A stretch of 64,000 nt of DNA from Caulobacter hibisci (GTDB taxonomy: Bacteria; Pseudomonadota; Alphaproteobacteria; Caulobacterales; Caulobacteraceae). Both the position numbers and the translations under genes were made by a program. Below the pieces are notes generated by a model. It did not search any database. It saw only the letters and a program-made list of their open reading frames with translations, and had not been told where the DNA came from. This document shows positions 29,401 through 37,764 of this stretch, piece by piece; the stretch's first letter is position 1, and every line of letters begins with the position of its first letter. The DNA lies in the NCBI RefSeq assembly GCF_016135805.1, contig NZ_JADWOX010000010.1:1-64000 (forward strand), written 5' to 3'.

Positions 29401-30087
29401 GCCCATGATGCCGATGCGGTCGTCGAAGAACTTGCGCGTCGCCACCACGCCGATCTCCGGCGAGGCCTTGCGCGACAGCGTGTTGCCCGAAGCCGCGCCG
29501 CGCACCGAGATGTAGGGCTTCTTGAAGTCCAGCGCGGTGCGGGTCTGGATCTGGATGGTCGCGCCGAGGCCGCCGGGCGTCATGTCGGCCGTCTGGCCCT
29601 TGATGACGTCGAGGCTCTTGATCATCTCGGCGGGGAATTCGCGAAGGTCGGCGGCGCGGCCGTCGCCGCCGCCCACGGCCAGGCTGAAGCCCGAGGCGGC
29701 CACGCCCATGCCGTCCAGCTCGACGCGCGTCAGGTCGGCGCCGTTGCCGCGGACCACGACGCCGTCGCCTTCACCGAAGCCGTTGCGCTCGATGGCGACG
29801 CCGGCGATGCGCGACATGGCTTCGTTGACGTTGCCGTCCGGGAACGAGCCGACGTCGTCGGCGACGATGGAGTCCTGCGCGGTGGCGCTGCGCTTCTTGC
29901 GCGCGATCGAGGACTGCTGCGAGGCGCGGGCCCCGACGACGATGGTCTCGACCTGCGTGGGCTCTTCCCTGGTCGCCGGCGTGGCGGTGGTCTGTGCGTG
30001 GGCAGCGTGTGCGGGCCACAGGGCCGCGCCCAGGGCGATGACGGACACAGCAGCGGCCATATGGCCGCGCGCGCTAAGGCGCTCCAT
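26467..30087 (-). CDS. TonB-dependent outer-membrane receptor, 1206 aa
   Basis: A very large receptor. A signal peptide (AAAVSVIALGAALWPAHAAHAQ) and a TonB-box-like QVETIVVGA precede the plug domain (residues ~60-190: QDSIVADDVGSFPDGNVNEAMSRIAGVAI, VVVRGNGADLTRVELDGM, EFPAEMIKSLDVIKG). The long beta-barrel ends in the aromatic-rich terminal strand VAVGFTYKN, as required for outer-membrane insertion. Receptors of this size in Caulobacterales usually import oligosaccharides. Position beside manD and two GntR regulators suggests uptake of uronic-acid-containing sugars, an inference only. Confidence 0.93.
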   Translation of the reverse strand: MERLSARGHMAAAVSVIALGAALWPAHAAHAQTTATPATREEPTQVETIVVGARASQQSSIARKKRSATAQDSIVADDVGSFPDGNVNEAMSRIAGVAIERNGFGEGDGVVVRGNGADLTRVELDGMGVAASGFSLAVGGGDGRAADLREFPAEMIKSLDVIKGQTADMTPGGLGATIQIQTRTALDFKKPYISVRGAASGNTLSRKASPEIGVVATRKFFDDRIGIMGNISYSKRLNDSHALNSGGANNAQGYTRFADFDNSAEKTFTYNPATANGVGANDPIASWATTGGGLWNAPTPVDVLTKSAAATTKAQCLSAFPLLNDAQLGTIVAGSNGANRVAAQAAQINAQISCLNQWNDYTPNLVRDQNWTQYEDRLSWDLRLDYRVSDDLTVFAKYQVSNRDQTEQNRQRTRGGIATLYGASNGLTTTSLTTNTFYPAGTPNVLSAVNGGGYYIYMPGLPTAPFTIDTTPGTAVTNNSFPLYGVAANIVPGTIQVDGNHHLTEFDITNAGVNIDHIQNSQDWHTNYASAGAKFDRGPLLAELTFGRNESKYTREEIRLTRSYNYGNATMRVLENGIWTIDTPTAYDETNMTNFVQMLAPTAAGLPSYSNAYRLAFTPRVVESSEDQLKFDVTYLPDMPLFTRFKAGVLYKKGNADSWAGGGYSPSAGVFVPTLTLRSDVRACQNVSTTIAANNCVYGYAPNPTTGVNFLYGIETLTQAQLISVYQNSLEDLNGAFMKGYEGTSGLKLWDGIDVKKAYSQLAAAANYNLNCIKSCTASDGKVYDQPVNKTQETMSSWYWMADLAQDLPFGMELRGNLGSRMFKTEVAGSGYVTLNYTLKNGNFNPNDPTNALGVTTAAITRPVTLNKTYTAWLPSYNAALWTIPDKLVLRYSWAKTVAPPPMNRLWPGGACTYDERRLDVIETDGSNQDMTCGTFGNADLKPYQATKNNTSIEWYPNKDTTFSVAYYRQKVRVGAPIAVPIKNNRTIFGGSDAVVPGTDRPLSDVDFAMTSYENGPGYVQTGWEFVARTAFTFLPWKLDKTGMDFNISTTKSGNAVNYIDPLTGEGLDPAGQSKYFANLVFWYDDGVTKARIAYQTRDRVLSCISPCTSTSGSPVRNPPNTNIGNFVGFPYNPSEAYYSEKYEYLDAKISRKINNNFEVYLEGRNLLNAARLSVGSDDRGFENSPNPWSVAYGGTRVAVGFTYKN

Positions 30088-30253
30088 TAGATTTCCTCCC
30101 GATGTATTTTTCTTTTTCGAGGACCCCTCGCCCTCGCCGGACTCTCAAGTCCGCGCACGACCCGAAGCTGCGCCTGCACGCAGCCGAGCCTGCCCTAGGG
30201 CGGTCCCGCCCTTGGTCTGAATGCCATTGTTCCCTCTCCCCAGCCCGTCAAAC

Positions 30254-30338
30254 AGTGGTTTGGCCAGTCCCAATATGTTTGGAACGGTTCCACTATGTGG
30301 CATGACCACTTCATTACATACCGGAGATATTTTGGCAA
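30254..30338 (-). promoter_or_regulatory. Promoter and operator region of the TonB receptor
   Basis: On the minus strand TTGCCA (30333-30338) and TAATGA (30311-30316), 16 bp apart, form a possible promoter. Just downstream are two palindromes: TGGAACGGTTCCA (30280-30292, perfect around its centre) and AGTGGTTTGGCCAGT (30254-30268), which matches 12 of 15 bases of the ATTGGTTTGACCAAT site near gntR. Both are placed where a repressor would block transcription. Confidence 0.45.
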
Positions 30339-30599
30339 GAATTGATATTATCAATGTGATGACGACTGTGGCCGCCAAAGCACGATCCGGCGCTCGAGCG
30401 CTTCAGCTGGGCGCCGAAATTATCCAGTTATTATAGAGCTTTATAGGCGTGTTATGGCGATGGCGTTCCGCGTCGCGAACCGGTTCCAGGCGAGGCGAGC
30501 GCCGCAGCCTGGGCGCGAGTTGGAGCCGTCGCCGTGTTGACCAATGTTTCAAGTTGGTAAGGCGACGCCCGAGCTTCGGACGTCAAGGCGCGCTGGCGG
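30339..30599. other. Non-coding gap upstream of the receptor: nothing identified
   Basis: About 260 bp between the receptor promoter and the end of the aminotransferase gene. The part around 30415-30450 is AT-rich (CAGTTATTATAGAGCTTTAT), unlike its surroundings, but I find no gene or clear motif. Confidence 0.4.
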
Positions 30600-31718
30600 C
30601 TAAAGCGCCGCGCCCAGGGCTTCGGCGATGCGGGCGGCGTCGGCGCGGTCCAGGTCGATGTAGAACGGCAGGCCCAGGGTCGAGGTCGCCAGGATCTCGG
30701 TGTTGGGCAGGGCTTCGCGCGGGAAGGCGGCGAAGGCCGGAGACGCGTGGCAGCCCTCGCCCCACCACTGGCGGGTGTCGACATCGCGGGCCTTCAGCGC
30801 GGCGATCAGTTCCGGGGCGGCGCCCTCGGGCGTGGTCACCACGCAGACGCTGGTGGTCCAGTCGCGGCCCCAGCCGGGCTGGTAGCCAATTTCGCGGGGC
30901 AGGGGGAAGTGGCGCAGGGTCTGGGCGGCGGTGAACCAGCGCAGGCGATCGCCCGGCCAGGCGTCCAGCGAGGCCAGGCCGACGGCGGCCGCGTACTCGC
31001 TGATCTTGGCGTTGTTGGCGGTGTGCTGCGACAGCCGCGTGCCGTCGAAGCCGAAGCTGGTCAGGCGGCGCAGGCGGGCGGCGAGAGCATGGTTGTCGGT
31101 GGCCACGAAACCGCCTTCGCCCATGCCCAGCACCTTGGTGGCGTGCAGGCTGACGACGGTCGGCAGGCGCGCGTCGCAGGCCGCGTCGAAGGCGGCGGCG
31201 GCGTCGATGATCACCTTGATCCCGGTCTTGTCCTGAAAGTCGAGCCAGGCGGCGACGTCGGGCATGCGGCCGAACGGCGCGACGACGATGAGGGCGCCGA
31301 CCGTTCCCGGCGCGCGGGCCAGGGCCTCGGCGGCGATCTGCGGCGTCAGCATCCAGCTGTCGCGGTCGGCGTCGAGGAACCACGGCGTCAGACCGGCCTG
31401 GACGGCGGCGTGGCCGGTGGCCACGAAGGTCCACGACGGCATGGCGCACAGGGTTCCGGGCGCGATGTTCAGGGCCTGCAGGGTCAGGGTCAGGCCCTGG
31501 GTGGCGTTGACGCAGGTGACGGCGCGGGCCTGCGCGCCGAAGCGGTGGGCCAGGCGCTCTTCCAGTTCCTGCACCAGCGGACCGAAGTTGGAGTACCAGC
31601 GCGCGGAATCGATGCGGCGCAGATAGGGGACGATCGCGTCGGTTTGCGGCAGGCGCGGCTTGGCGACAGCGATCGGCGTCGTGCTGTCGGTACGCGGGCT
31701 GCGGGCGTGCTTGACCAT
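30600..31718 (-). CDS. DegT/DnrJ/EryC1-family PLP aminotransferase
   Basis: A 372-aa aminotransferase of the sugar-nucleotide type. The cofactor Lys is at 195 (SLHATKVLGMGEGG) and the PLP-pyridine Asp at 172 (VIIDAAAAF); the N-terminal FGPLVQELEERLAHRFG and VTCVNATQGLTLTL regions are typical. Such enzymes install the amino group on nucleotide-activated keto sugars, so it could supply the amino sugar for the acylation cassette nearby. It is the only sugar-biosynthesis enzyme on this side and is divergent from the dioxygenase gene. Confidence 0.9.
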   Translation of the reverse strand: MVKHARSPRTDSTTPIAVAKPRLPQTDAIVPYLRRIDSARWYSNFGPLVQELEERLAHRFGAQARAVTCVNATQGLTLTLQALNIAPGTLCAMPSWTFVATGHAAVQAGLTPWFLDADRDSWMLTPQIAAEALARAPGTVGALIVVAPFGRMPDVAAWLDFQDKTGIKVIIDAAAAFDAACDARLPTVVSLHATKVLGMGEGGFVATDNHALAARLRRLTSFGFDGTRLSQHTANNAKISEYAAAVGLASLDAWPGDRLRWFTAAQTLRHFPLPREIGYQPGWGRDWTTSVCVVTTPEGAAPELIAALKARDVDTRQWWGEGCHASPAFAAFPREALPNTEILATSTLGLPFYIDLDRADAARIAEALGAAL

Positions 31719-31887
31719 GGAGAATCCCCGAAATCCTCCGTAGCCTGCCGGTCACATGGTTAACAGGCGCTAACTGTCGCTGCGTCAGAGTTGCGACGGA
31801 TTGCCTCGCCGCCGTGAAGCGATATTGGTTCTGCCGGTCTTTCGTCGTTTTCGGCGCAAAGTCTCGACGCAATTGGAGCAGCCTTCG

Positions 31888-32817
31888 ATGTCCGCACCTT
31901 CGTCCGGCCCGGTTTCTGACCTGCCGGTGTCAGACCTGATCGAGCGCGGCTATCACGTGCTGCCCGGCGGCCTCGATCCCGCCGCCGCGGGCCGCCTGCT
32001 GGCGCGTATCCGCGAGCTGCGCGCGTTCGGCTCGGAGCTGTTCCTGAGCGAGGAAGAGTTCGACGCCGCCCCGCAATATGTCGGCGTCAATCCCGCGCCC
32101 GGCCGCAACCTGCTGGAGCGCTTCGACGAGGAACTGGCCTTCGTCGAGCGGGACGCCGGCCTGACCGCCGCGGTTGGCGGCCTGCTGGGCGACGACTACG
32201 AGATCCTGCTCAAGAAGCTGATCTGCGGCGTGCCGGCCTCGGCCGTGCCCCAGTGGCTGAAGACCCGGATCCACGGCAACCCGGTCAACAACCTGGGCCC
32301 CTACGTGAAGCCGCAGTACCGGGACGTGACCTATTTCTACGGCATCGACTTCCACCAAGACCTGATCGACTACAAGGACCGGGAAGCCGACTTCATCACC
32401 CTCTATGTCTATCTGCACGACGTCGGCGAACGCGACGCGCCGCTGTTCCTGCTGGAGAACAGCCACAAGCTGGGCGGCACCCTGTTTCCGCACGACCTGA
32501 GCAAGGACGAGACCGGCTGGACCTACGGCGACCGCAAGGGCGGGCAGGTGCACTGCCCGCAACACCTGCTGGTCGGGCCGGCCGGCTATGCCGCCATGTG
32601 GCACGCCTGCACCCTGCACGGCACCCAGCCCGACGCCGCCGACCACGAGCGCCTGTCGCTGCGCTACCTGATCGCCCGCAAGCCGACCCGCAAGGACACC
32701 GGCATCGACGCCGTCAACGCCACGCTGAGGGGGCCGCTGAGCCTGACGGCGACGCGGAACGACCTGGACGAGGCCGGCGCGGCGAAGGTGAAGGCCAATA
32801 GCGTCAACGAGGCTTAG
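31888..32817 (+). CDS. Phytanoyl-CoA dioxygenase (PhyH) family Fe(II)/2-oxoglutarate oxygenase
   Basis: A 309-aa protein with the iron motif FHQD (His156, Asp158) and a distal His in AMWHACTLHGTQP (His239 or His244), followed by the 2-oxoglutarate-binding Arg in ERLSLRYLIARK. Family members hydroxylate small molecules, acyl chains or sugars. ATG 31888 has GGAG 10 bp upstream and is favoured over the longer reading from 31801. Its substrate is unknown; the context suggests a sugar or acyl group of the glycosylation locus. Confidence 0.86.
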   Translation: MSAPSSGPVSDLPVSDLIERGYHVLPGGLDPAAAGRLLARIRELRAFGSELFLSEEEFDAAPQYVGVNPAPGRNLLERFDEELAFVERDAGLTAAVGGLLGDDYEILLKKLICGVPASAVPQWLKTRIHGNPVNNLGPYVKPQYRDVTYFYGIDFHQDLIDYKDREADFITLYVYLHDVGERDAPLFLLENSHKLGGTLFPHDLSKDETGWTYGDRKGGQVHCPQHLLVGPAGYAAMWHACTLHGTQPDAADHERLSLRYLIARKPTRKDTGIDAVNATLRGPLSLTATRNDLDEAGAAKVKANSVNEA

Positions 32818-32852
32818 GGGCCTTTCACTCAAGGCTACCTAATTTCCCGACT

Positions 32853-32955
32853 GTCCCCGCGAAGGCGGGGACCCAAGCTGGCGTTCAGGATGTGGCGCGG
32901 CCTTGGGTCACCCGCTGACTCGGCTTGGATACCCGCCTTCGCGGGGATGCTCGGA
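32853..32955. repeat. Palindromic repeat, family C, copy 2, at a convergent junction
   Basis: Starts TCCCCGCGAAGGCGGGGACC and ends CCCGCCTTCGCGGGGATGC, the same ends as the copy at 22072-22172, with different inner sequence (GGCGTTCAGGATGTGGCGCG). It separates the convergent dioxygenase and glycosyltransferase genes. Confidence 0.87.
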
Positions 32956-32970
32956 TGAAAGATTGGCGTC

Positions 32971-34638
32971 CTATGCGGTTTTAGCCGCCATCTCCGCGAA
33001 CGCCGCCTCCATCCGCCGCGTAAACCCGGCCTCGTCGCGATAGGCCGAGGCGTCGTAGGCGGGGCGGACGCGCGCGCGCAGGACCGCCAGGGCGTCGTGG
33101 TCCTGGTCCAGACGCGCGACGAACTCCGCCATGGCGCTCCAGTCGTCGAACAGCAGGTCGTCCAGGCCCATCGCCCCCAGCGCCTCGACGGCGACGCGGC
33201 TGTAGTAGTCGCGGCCCCGGATCGCCAGCACCGGCACGCCGCGCGAGACGGCCTCCATGGTCGTGGTGCCGCCGCCCACGGGCGTGGGGTCCAGGGCGAA
33301 GTCGATCTCCGCGAAGGCCTGCTCGTACTCCTCGCCGGTGGTCTTGCCCTCGAACAGGATGCGCTGCGGGGCGATGCCATAGGCCAGGAACCTGCACTGG
33401 GTCGTGGTCTGCAGCACCGGATCGACGAAGTAGCCGTACTTGCACAACAGCTTGGCGGTCGGGCTGGCGTGCAGCAGCCTGGCCCAGCCGGCGATGGTCT
33501 CGTCGCTGAGCTTGGCCGGGTGGTTGAAGCTGCCGAAGGTCAGAAAGCCGTTCGCGATCGCCGGCGACGGCGAGGTCTTCGCTGTCGGGGTCGGGCGGAA
33601 CGGGGCCAGGATCGGGCCGATGTCGTACAGGGTCTCGACGAACAGCGGCGGGGCGTCAGCGGTCAGCATCTGCGAGCCGAGCATGGAGTAGTCCATGGTC
33701 TCCAGGCCGGTGGTCTGGATCCAGTTCAGCCAAGCGACCTGCACCGGCGCGGGCTGCCGGGCGAACACCGCCAGCCGGTTGCCCGAGGCGTGGCCCCAGA
33801 CGTCGACCAGCACGTCGATGGCGTCGGCGCGGATCAGGTCGGCGTGGGCGTCATAGGTCAGGGCCTTGCACGAGCGGACGGTGACCTGGGCGGGCAGGGC
33901 TTCGGCTTCGGCGTGGTCGACATAGGCGAACACCTCGAAGCGGTCGGCGTCGTGGTTGTCGAACAGCGGGCCGGTGAAGTGGCGCAGCTGGTTGGCGAAG
34001 CTGGGCGCGACGTAGCCGACGCGCAGCTTGCGCTGGCCGTCCCAGGCGGGGGGGAAGGTCGGGGCGGCGGGGGCGACCTTGCGCATCACCTCGCCCCAGC
34101 GGCGGGCGGTTTCGGCTTGGCGGTTCAGCCCGTCCTTGGCGAACATCAGCGAATAGAGCACGAAGCCTGAGAGGTAGGAGGCGCCGGTCAGGGCCAGGGC
34201 CTTGTCGAAGGCGCCCAGCGCCGCCTCGATGCGGCCGGCGTGGTGCAGCGACTGGCCGTAGACGAACAGGCCCTCATTGGCCGCCACCGTCGCGTCGTTC
34301 AGGGCGCAGCCGCAGGCCGCCGCGGCGACCCCGACATAGTCCTCGCCATAGAACAGCCGGCCGACCTCGAGGGCGTAGGCGGCGTCGCGGGCCACGCGGT
34401 CCAGGGCGATCTCGTTCTCGCCCATCACCGTGAAGGCGTGGTTCATCCAGGCGGTCTCGAAGGCCTGGCGGGCGCGGGCCTCCTCGCCGATGCCGAGCAG
34501 GGCCGCGGCGTGGAAATAGTGCACCTGGACGTCGTCGCCGTTCCGGGCGGCCAGGGGCGCGAGCAGGGCCTCGGCGGCGGCGGGCTCGCCGGCCAGCAGC
34601 AGGTCCATGGCCCTGGGGAAGACGTCCTCGGCCGACAT
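32971..34638 (-). CDS. GT41-like (SPINDLY/OGT-type) protein glycosyltransferase
   Basis: A 555-aa protein. The N-terminal ~200 residues are helical and repeat-like (weak TPR). The catalytic part starts at LRVGYVAPSFANQLRHFTGPL and includes WGHASGNRLAVFARQPAPVQVAWLNWIQTTGL and the nucleotide-sugar region FALDPTPVGGGTTTMEAVSRGVPVL, all characteristic of O-GlcNAc-transferase-like GT41 enzymes. Caulobacter flagellins are glycosylated by a related enzyme (FlmG), so a flagellin or surface-protein target is likely. ATG 34638 follows GGGGGACC. A paralogue is encoded at 39587-41257. Confidence 0.85.
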   Translation of the reverse strand: MSAEDVFPRAMDLLLAGEPAAAEALLAPLAARNGDDVQVHYFHAAALLGIGEEARARQAFETAWMNHAFTVMGENEIALDRVARDAAYALEVGRLFYGEDYVGVAAAACGCALNDATVAANEGLFVYGQSLHHAGRIEAALGAFDKALALTGASYLSGFVLYSLMFAKDGLNRQAETARRWGEVMRKVAPAAPTFPPAWDGQRKLRVGYVAPSFANQLRHFTGPLFDNHDADRFEVFAYVDHAEAEALPAQVTVRSCKALTYDAHADLIRADAIDVLVDVWGHASGNRLAVFARQPAPVQVAWLNWIQTTGLETMDYSMLGSQMLTADAPPLFVETLYDIGPILAPFRPTPTAKTSPSPAIANGFLTFGSFNHPAKLSDETIAGWARLLHASPTAKLLCKYGYFVDPVLQTTTQCRFLAYGIAPQRILFEGKTTGEEYEQAFAEIDFALDPTPVGGGTTTMEAVSRGVPVLAIRGRDYYSRVAVEALGAMGLDDLLFDDWSAMAEFVARLDQDHDALAVLRARVRPAYDASAYRDEAGFTRRMEAAFAEMAAKTA

Positions 34639-34743
34639 TGCAGGTCCCCCGCAAATCAAACGGCTGGCTCTCGGCGCAGCGACGCGCTTAGATTGCGCCA
34701 GACACTGTTCTGCAACGATTCATTCCGCGGCCGCGAGGCGTAT

Positions 34744-35715
34744 ATGTTGACCGCCAGGATCAAGGCGATCGCAGGTCACCTGCCCGAAGGCCGCCTGACC
34801 AACGACGCCCTGGCCGCGCGCTTCCCCGACTGGAGCGCCGACAAGATCCTGGACAAGACCGGCATCGCCGAGCGCCGGATCGCGGCCGACGGCGAGACCT
34901 CGCTGGACCTGGCCGAGGGCGCGGCCAAGGCCTTGCTGGCCCAGGAAGGCCTGAATCCGGGCGAGATCGACTTCCTGCTGCTGTGCACCCAGACGCCGGA
35001 CTACGTGCTGCCGACCAGCGCCTGCCTGCTGCAGGCCAGGCTGGGCCTGCCGACCAGCGCCGGCGCTCTGGACTTCAACCTCGGCTGCTCGGGCTTCGTC
35101 TATGGGCTGAGCCTGGCCAAGGCCCTGATCGAGAGCGGCCAGGCCAAGCGAGTGCTGCTGGTCACCGCCGACACCTATTCCAAGCTGCTGGCGCCAGACG
35201 ACCAGGGCGTGCGCACCCTGTTCGGCGACGGCGCGGCCGCCACCCTGGTCGAGGCGGTCGAGGCGCAGGCCCCGCTGATCGACCCGGTGGTGTTCGGCAC
35301 CGACGGCCTGGGCGGCGAGCGGCTGATCGTCAAGCGCGGCGGTTTCCGCGAGCCTTCGGCCGGGGCCGACATGGTGTTGGAGATGGACGGTCCGGGCGTC
35401 ATGGCCTTCACCCTGGGCCACGTGCCCAAGGCGATCGAGCAACTGCTGGCGCGCACCGGCCGGACGATGGACGAGCACGACCTTTTCGTCTTCCACCAGG
35501 CCAACGGCTTCATCCTGGATCGCCTGCGCAAGAAGCTGGCCATCCCGCCCGAGCGCTTCGTCATCGACATGCGCGAGGTCGGCAACACCGTGTCGTCCAC
35601 CATTCCGCTGGCGCTGGCCCCGTTGTTGTCGCAAGGCGCGGGCGCCCCTAGACGCGTGATGCTGGTGGGGTTCGGCGTGGGCCTGTCCTGGGCCGCCGCC
35701 AGCGTCGTCATTTGA
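34744..35715 (+). CDS. 3-oxoacyl-ACP synthase III (KAS III/FabH-like), first copy
   Basis: A 323-aa condensing enzyme with the full KAS III triad: Cys115 (NLGCSGFVYG), His251 (FHQAN) and Asn281 (VGNTVSST). The N-terminal DKTGIAERRIA region is typical of FabH. Normal FabH joins acetyl-CoA to malonyl-ACP to start a fatty acid. Here it heads a cassette with its own ACP, a second KAS III and a reductase, so it more likely serves a dedicated short acyl group. It is divergent from the glycosyltransferase gene. Confidence 0.93.
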   Translation: MLTARIKAIAGHLPEGRLTNDALAARFPDWSADKILDKTGIAERRIAADGETSLDLAEGAAKALLAQEGLNPGEIDFLLLCTQTPDYVLPTSACLLQARLGLPTSAGALDFNLGCSGFVYGLSLAKALIESGQAKRVLLVTADTYSKLLAPDDQGVRTLFGDGAAATLVEAVEAQAPLIDPVVFGTDGLGGERLIVKRGGFREPSAGADMVLEMDGPGVMAFTLGHVPKAIEQLLARTGRTMDEHDLFVFHQANGFILDRLRKKLAIPPERFVIDMREVGNTVSSTIPLALAPLLSQGAGAPRRVMLVGFGVGLSWAAASVVI

Positions 35716-35725
35716 GGAGACCAAG

Positions 35726-35947
35726 ATGAGCGCCCTTTTCGCCGGACTGGCCGAGATCTTCGAGGTCGACGAGTCCGAGATCTCGTCGGCTTCCGAGCTG
35801 GCCGCCTTCAACTGGGACTCGCTGGCGATCATCTCGACCCTGGCCCTGGTCGACGAGATCAACGGCGTGTTGCTCGACGGTCAGGCCCTGGCCAAGTGCG
35901 AGACCGTCGCCGACATCGAGGCGCTGATCGCCAAGGAAGCGGCGTGA
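35726..35947 (+). CDS. Dedicated acyl carrier protein
   Basis: A 73-aa acidic carrier protein with the phosphopantetheine attachment Ser32 in FNWDSLAII and a typical four-helix pattern. A strong GAGGAGA precedes ATG 35726. It lies 10 bp after the first KAS III and its stop overlaps the second (TGATG), so the three are made together. The motif DSL is intact, so it should be a functional carrier distinct from the housekeeping AcpP. Confidence 0.92.
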   Translation: MSALFAGLAEIFEVDESEISSASELAAFNWDSLAIISTLALVDEINGVLLDGQALAKCETVADIEALIAKEAA

Positions 35948-36981
35948 TGCAGGCCGCGCCCGGCGGCTATCGCGTCGAGGGCGTCCGCCTGGCGGGCGTG
36001 GTCTCGGCCGTGCCCGCCAGGCGCCTGGAGAACCAGGCGTTCGAAGAGCGGCTGGGCGAGGCGGCGGTCGCCGACGTCGCCAAGATGACCGGCGTCCAGA
36101 CCCGCTACTGGGTGGAGCCGGGCCAGACCACGGCCGATCTCTGCCAGGTCGCCGCCGAGCGGCTGATCGAGCGGCTGGGCTGGGACCGCGCCTCGATCGA
36201 CGGGATGATCTTCGTCTCCCAGACCCCCGATCACGCCCTGCCGGCCAGCGCCTGCCTGCTGCACGGCAAGCTCGGCCTTTCGCCGCACGCCCAGGCCTTC
36301 GACGTGGGCATGGGTTGTTCGGGTTACGTCTACGGCCTGTGGCTGGCCGCCTGTCTGCTGCAAGCGGGCTTGAAGCGCGTGCTGCTGCTGGCCGGCGACA
36401 CCATCAGTCCCTTGCTCGACCCCGACGACCGCGCCACCGCCCCGCTGTTTGGCGACGCCGGCTCGGCCACGGCGCTGGAGCGCGATCCGGCCGCCGCGTC
36501 GCTGCATTTCAGGCTTGGCACCGACGGGACCGGAGCCAGCGACCTGATCGTCCAGGACGGCGGCTTCCGCTCGCCGTGCGGTCCCGCCGCCAGCATCGCC
36601 CCGACCCTGAAGATGGACGGCAACGCGGTCTTCGCCTTCACCCTGCGCGCGGTGCCGGCCCTGATCGAGGCTGTGCGCGCCGATGCCGGCCTGGCGGCCG
36701 AGGAGGTGGACTTCCACCTGCTGCACCAGGCCAACCAGTTCATGCTGCGCCACATCGGCAAGAAGGCGAAGGCCCCGCCCGAGCGTCTGCCGATCAACAT
36801 CGGCAAGTTCGGCAACACCAGCTCGGCCACCCTGCCGCTGCTGCTGACCGACGCCGTGGCCGAGCCGTTGTCGAAAGAGGCCGCGACCCTGGTCCTGGCC
36901 GGCTTCGGCGTCGGCTATTCCTGGGGCGCGGTGGCCGGCCGCTTCGGTCCCCTCGACTGCGCGGAGACGGTGTACCTGTGA
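35947..36981 (+). CDS. 3-oxoacyl-ACP synthase III (KAS III/FabH-like), second copy
   Basis: A 344-aa condensing enzyme with an intact triad: Cys124 ([10 protein letters not shown]), His260 (LLHQAN) and Asn290 ([10 protein letters not shown]). It is clearly a diverged paralogue of the upstream enzyme. The ATG overlaps the ACP stop (TGATG) and the stop overlaps the reductase start (GTGA). Having two intact but different KAS III enzymes with one ACP suggests two successive condensations, or one condensation plus acyl transfer. Confidence 0.92.
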   Translation: MQAAPGGYRVEGVRLAGVVSAVPARRLENQAFEERLGEAAVADVAKMTGVQTRYWVEPGQTTADLCQVAAERLIERLGWDRASIDGMIFVSQTPDHALPASACLLHGKLGLSPHAQAFDVGMGCSGYVYGLWLAACLLQAGLKRVLLLAGDTISPLLDPDDRATAPLFGDAGSATALERDPAAASLHFRLGTDGTGASDLIVQDGGFRSPCGPAASIAPTLKMDGNAVFAFTLRAVPALIEAVRADAGLAAEEVDFHLLHQANQFMLRHIGKKAKAPPERLPINIGKFGNTSSATLPLLLTDAVAEPLSKEAATLVLAGFGVGYSWGAVAGRFGPLDCAETVYL

Positions 36982-37739
36982 GCCTGCATCCCGAAGCCCT
37001 GGCGGGAAAGACCATCCTCGTGACCGGCGCCTCCTCGGGCCTGGGGCGGGCGAGCGCCCAGGCCGCAGCCGCCGTGGGCGCGCGGGTGATCGCCGCCGGC
37101 CGTGACGCCGAGCGCCTGGACCAGACCCTGGCCAGCCTGGCCGGCGAAGGCCACGTCTCCCTGATCCAGGACCTGTCCGAAGGCGACGCCGCCACCGACG
37201 TGGTGGCCAAGGCCGCCATCGAGGCCGGCGGGCTGGACGGGATCTTCCACGCCGCTGGCGTCGAGATGGTCCTGCCGATCCGCATGACCAAGGACGCCAA
37301 GCTCGACGAGGTGATGGGCGCGTCGTTCGGCAGCGCCTTCGCCGTCAGCCGGGCGGCCGCCAAGGCCAAGGTGATGAAGGACGGCGGCTCGATCGTCGTG
37401 GTCAGCTCGGTCGCCGCCGAGCGCGGCCGCGCGGGCATGACCGCCTATGCCGCCTCGAAGGCCGCCGTGGAGGGCCTGGTGCGGTCGCTGGCCTGCGAGC
37501 TCGCGCCCCGCCGCATCCGCGTCAACGGCCTGGCGGCCGGCGCGGTCGAGACCGAGATGCACCAGCGGATTTCGCGCGGCCTGACCGGCGAAGGGCTGGA
37601 AGCCTATCGCGCCCGGCACCTGCTGGGTTTCGGCCGGCCCGAGGATGTCGCGGCCGTCGCCGCCTTCCTGCTGAGCCCGGCCGCGGCCTGGGTCACCGGC
37701 GCGATCTGGGACGTCGACGGCGGCTATAAGGCCGCGTGA
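36978..37739 (+). CDS. Short-chain dehydrogenase/reductase, FabG-like
   Basis: A 253-aa SDR with the cofactor motif TGASSGLG (residues 16-23), a Ser in [11 protein letters not shown] and the catalytic YAASK (Tyr157, Lys161); the C-terminal end ([10 protein letters not shown]) is typical of FabG-like enzymes. It probably reduces the 3-oxoacyl-ACP made by the KAS III enzymes to a 3-hydroxyacyl-ACP. The GTG start overlaps the preceding stop. Reduction of a sugar keto group is the alternative. Confidence 0.9.
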   Translation: MSLHPEALAGKTILVTGASSGLGRASAQAAAAVGARVIAAGRDAERLDQTLASLAGEGHVSLIQDLSEGDAATDVVAKAAIEAGGLDGIFHAAGVEMVLPIRMTKDAKLDEVMGASFGSAFAVSRAAAKAKVMKDGGSIVVVSSVAAERGRAGMTAYAASKAAVEGLVRSLACELAPRRIRVNGLAAGAVETEMHQRISRGLTGEGLEAYRARHLLGFGRPEDVAAVAAFLLSPAAAWVTGAIWDVDGGYKAA

Positions 37740-37764
37740 AGCGGCCGTACGGAGGAGACGGCAG

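Noticed and set aside
26338..30090. A 1250-aa open frame antisense to the TonB receptor, and a similar 1131-aa frame at 55529-58924
   Set aside because: Both are mirror readings of true receptors with signal peptides and terminal aromatic strands; the antisense products show no domains.
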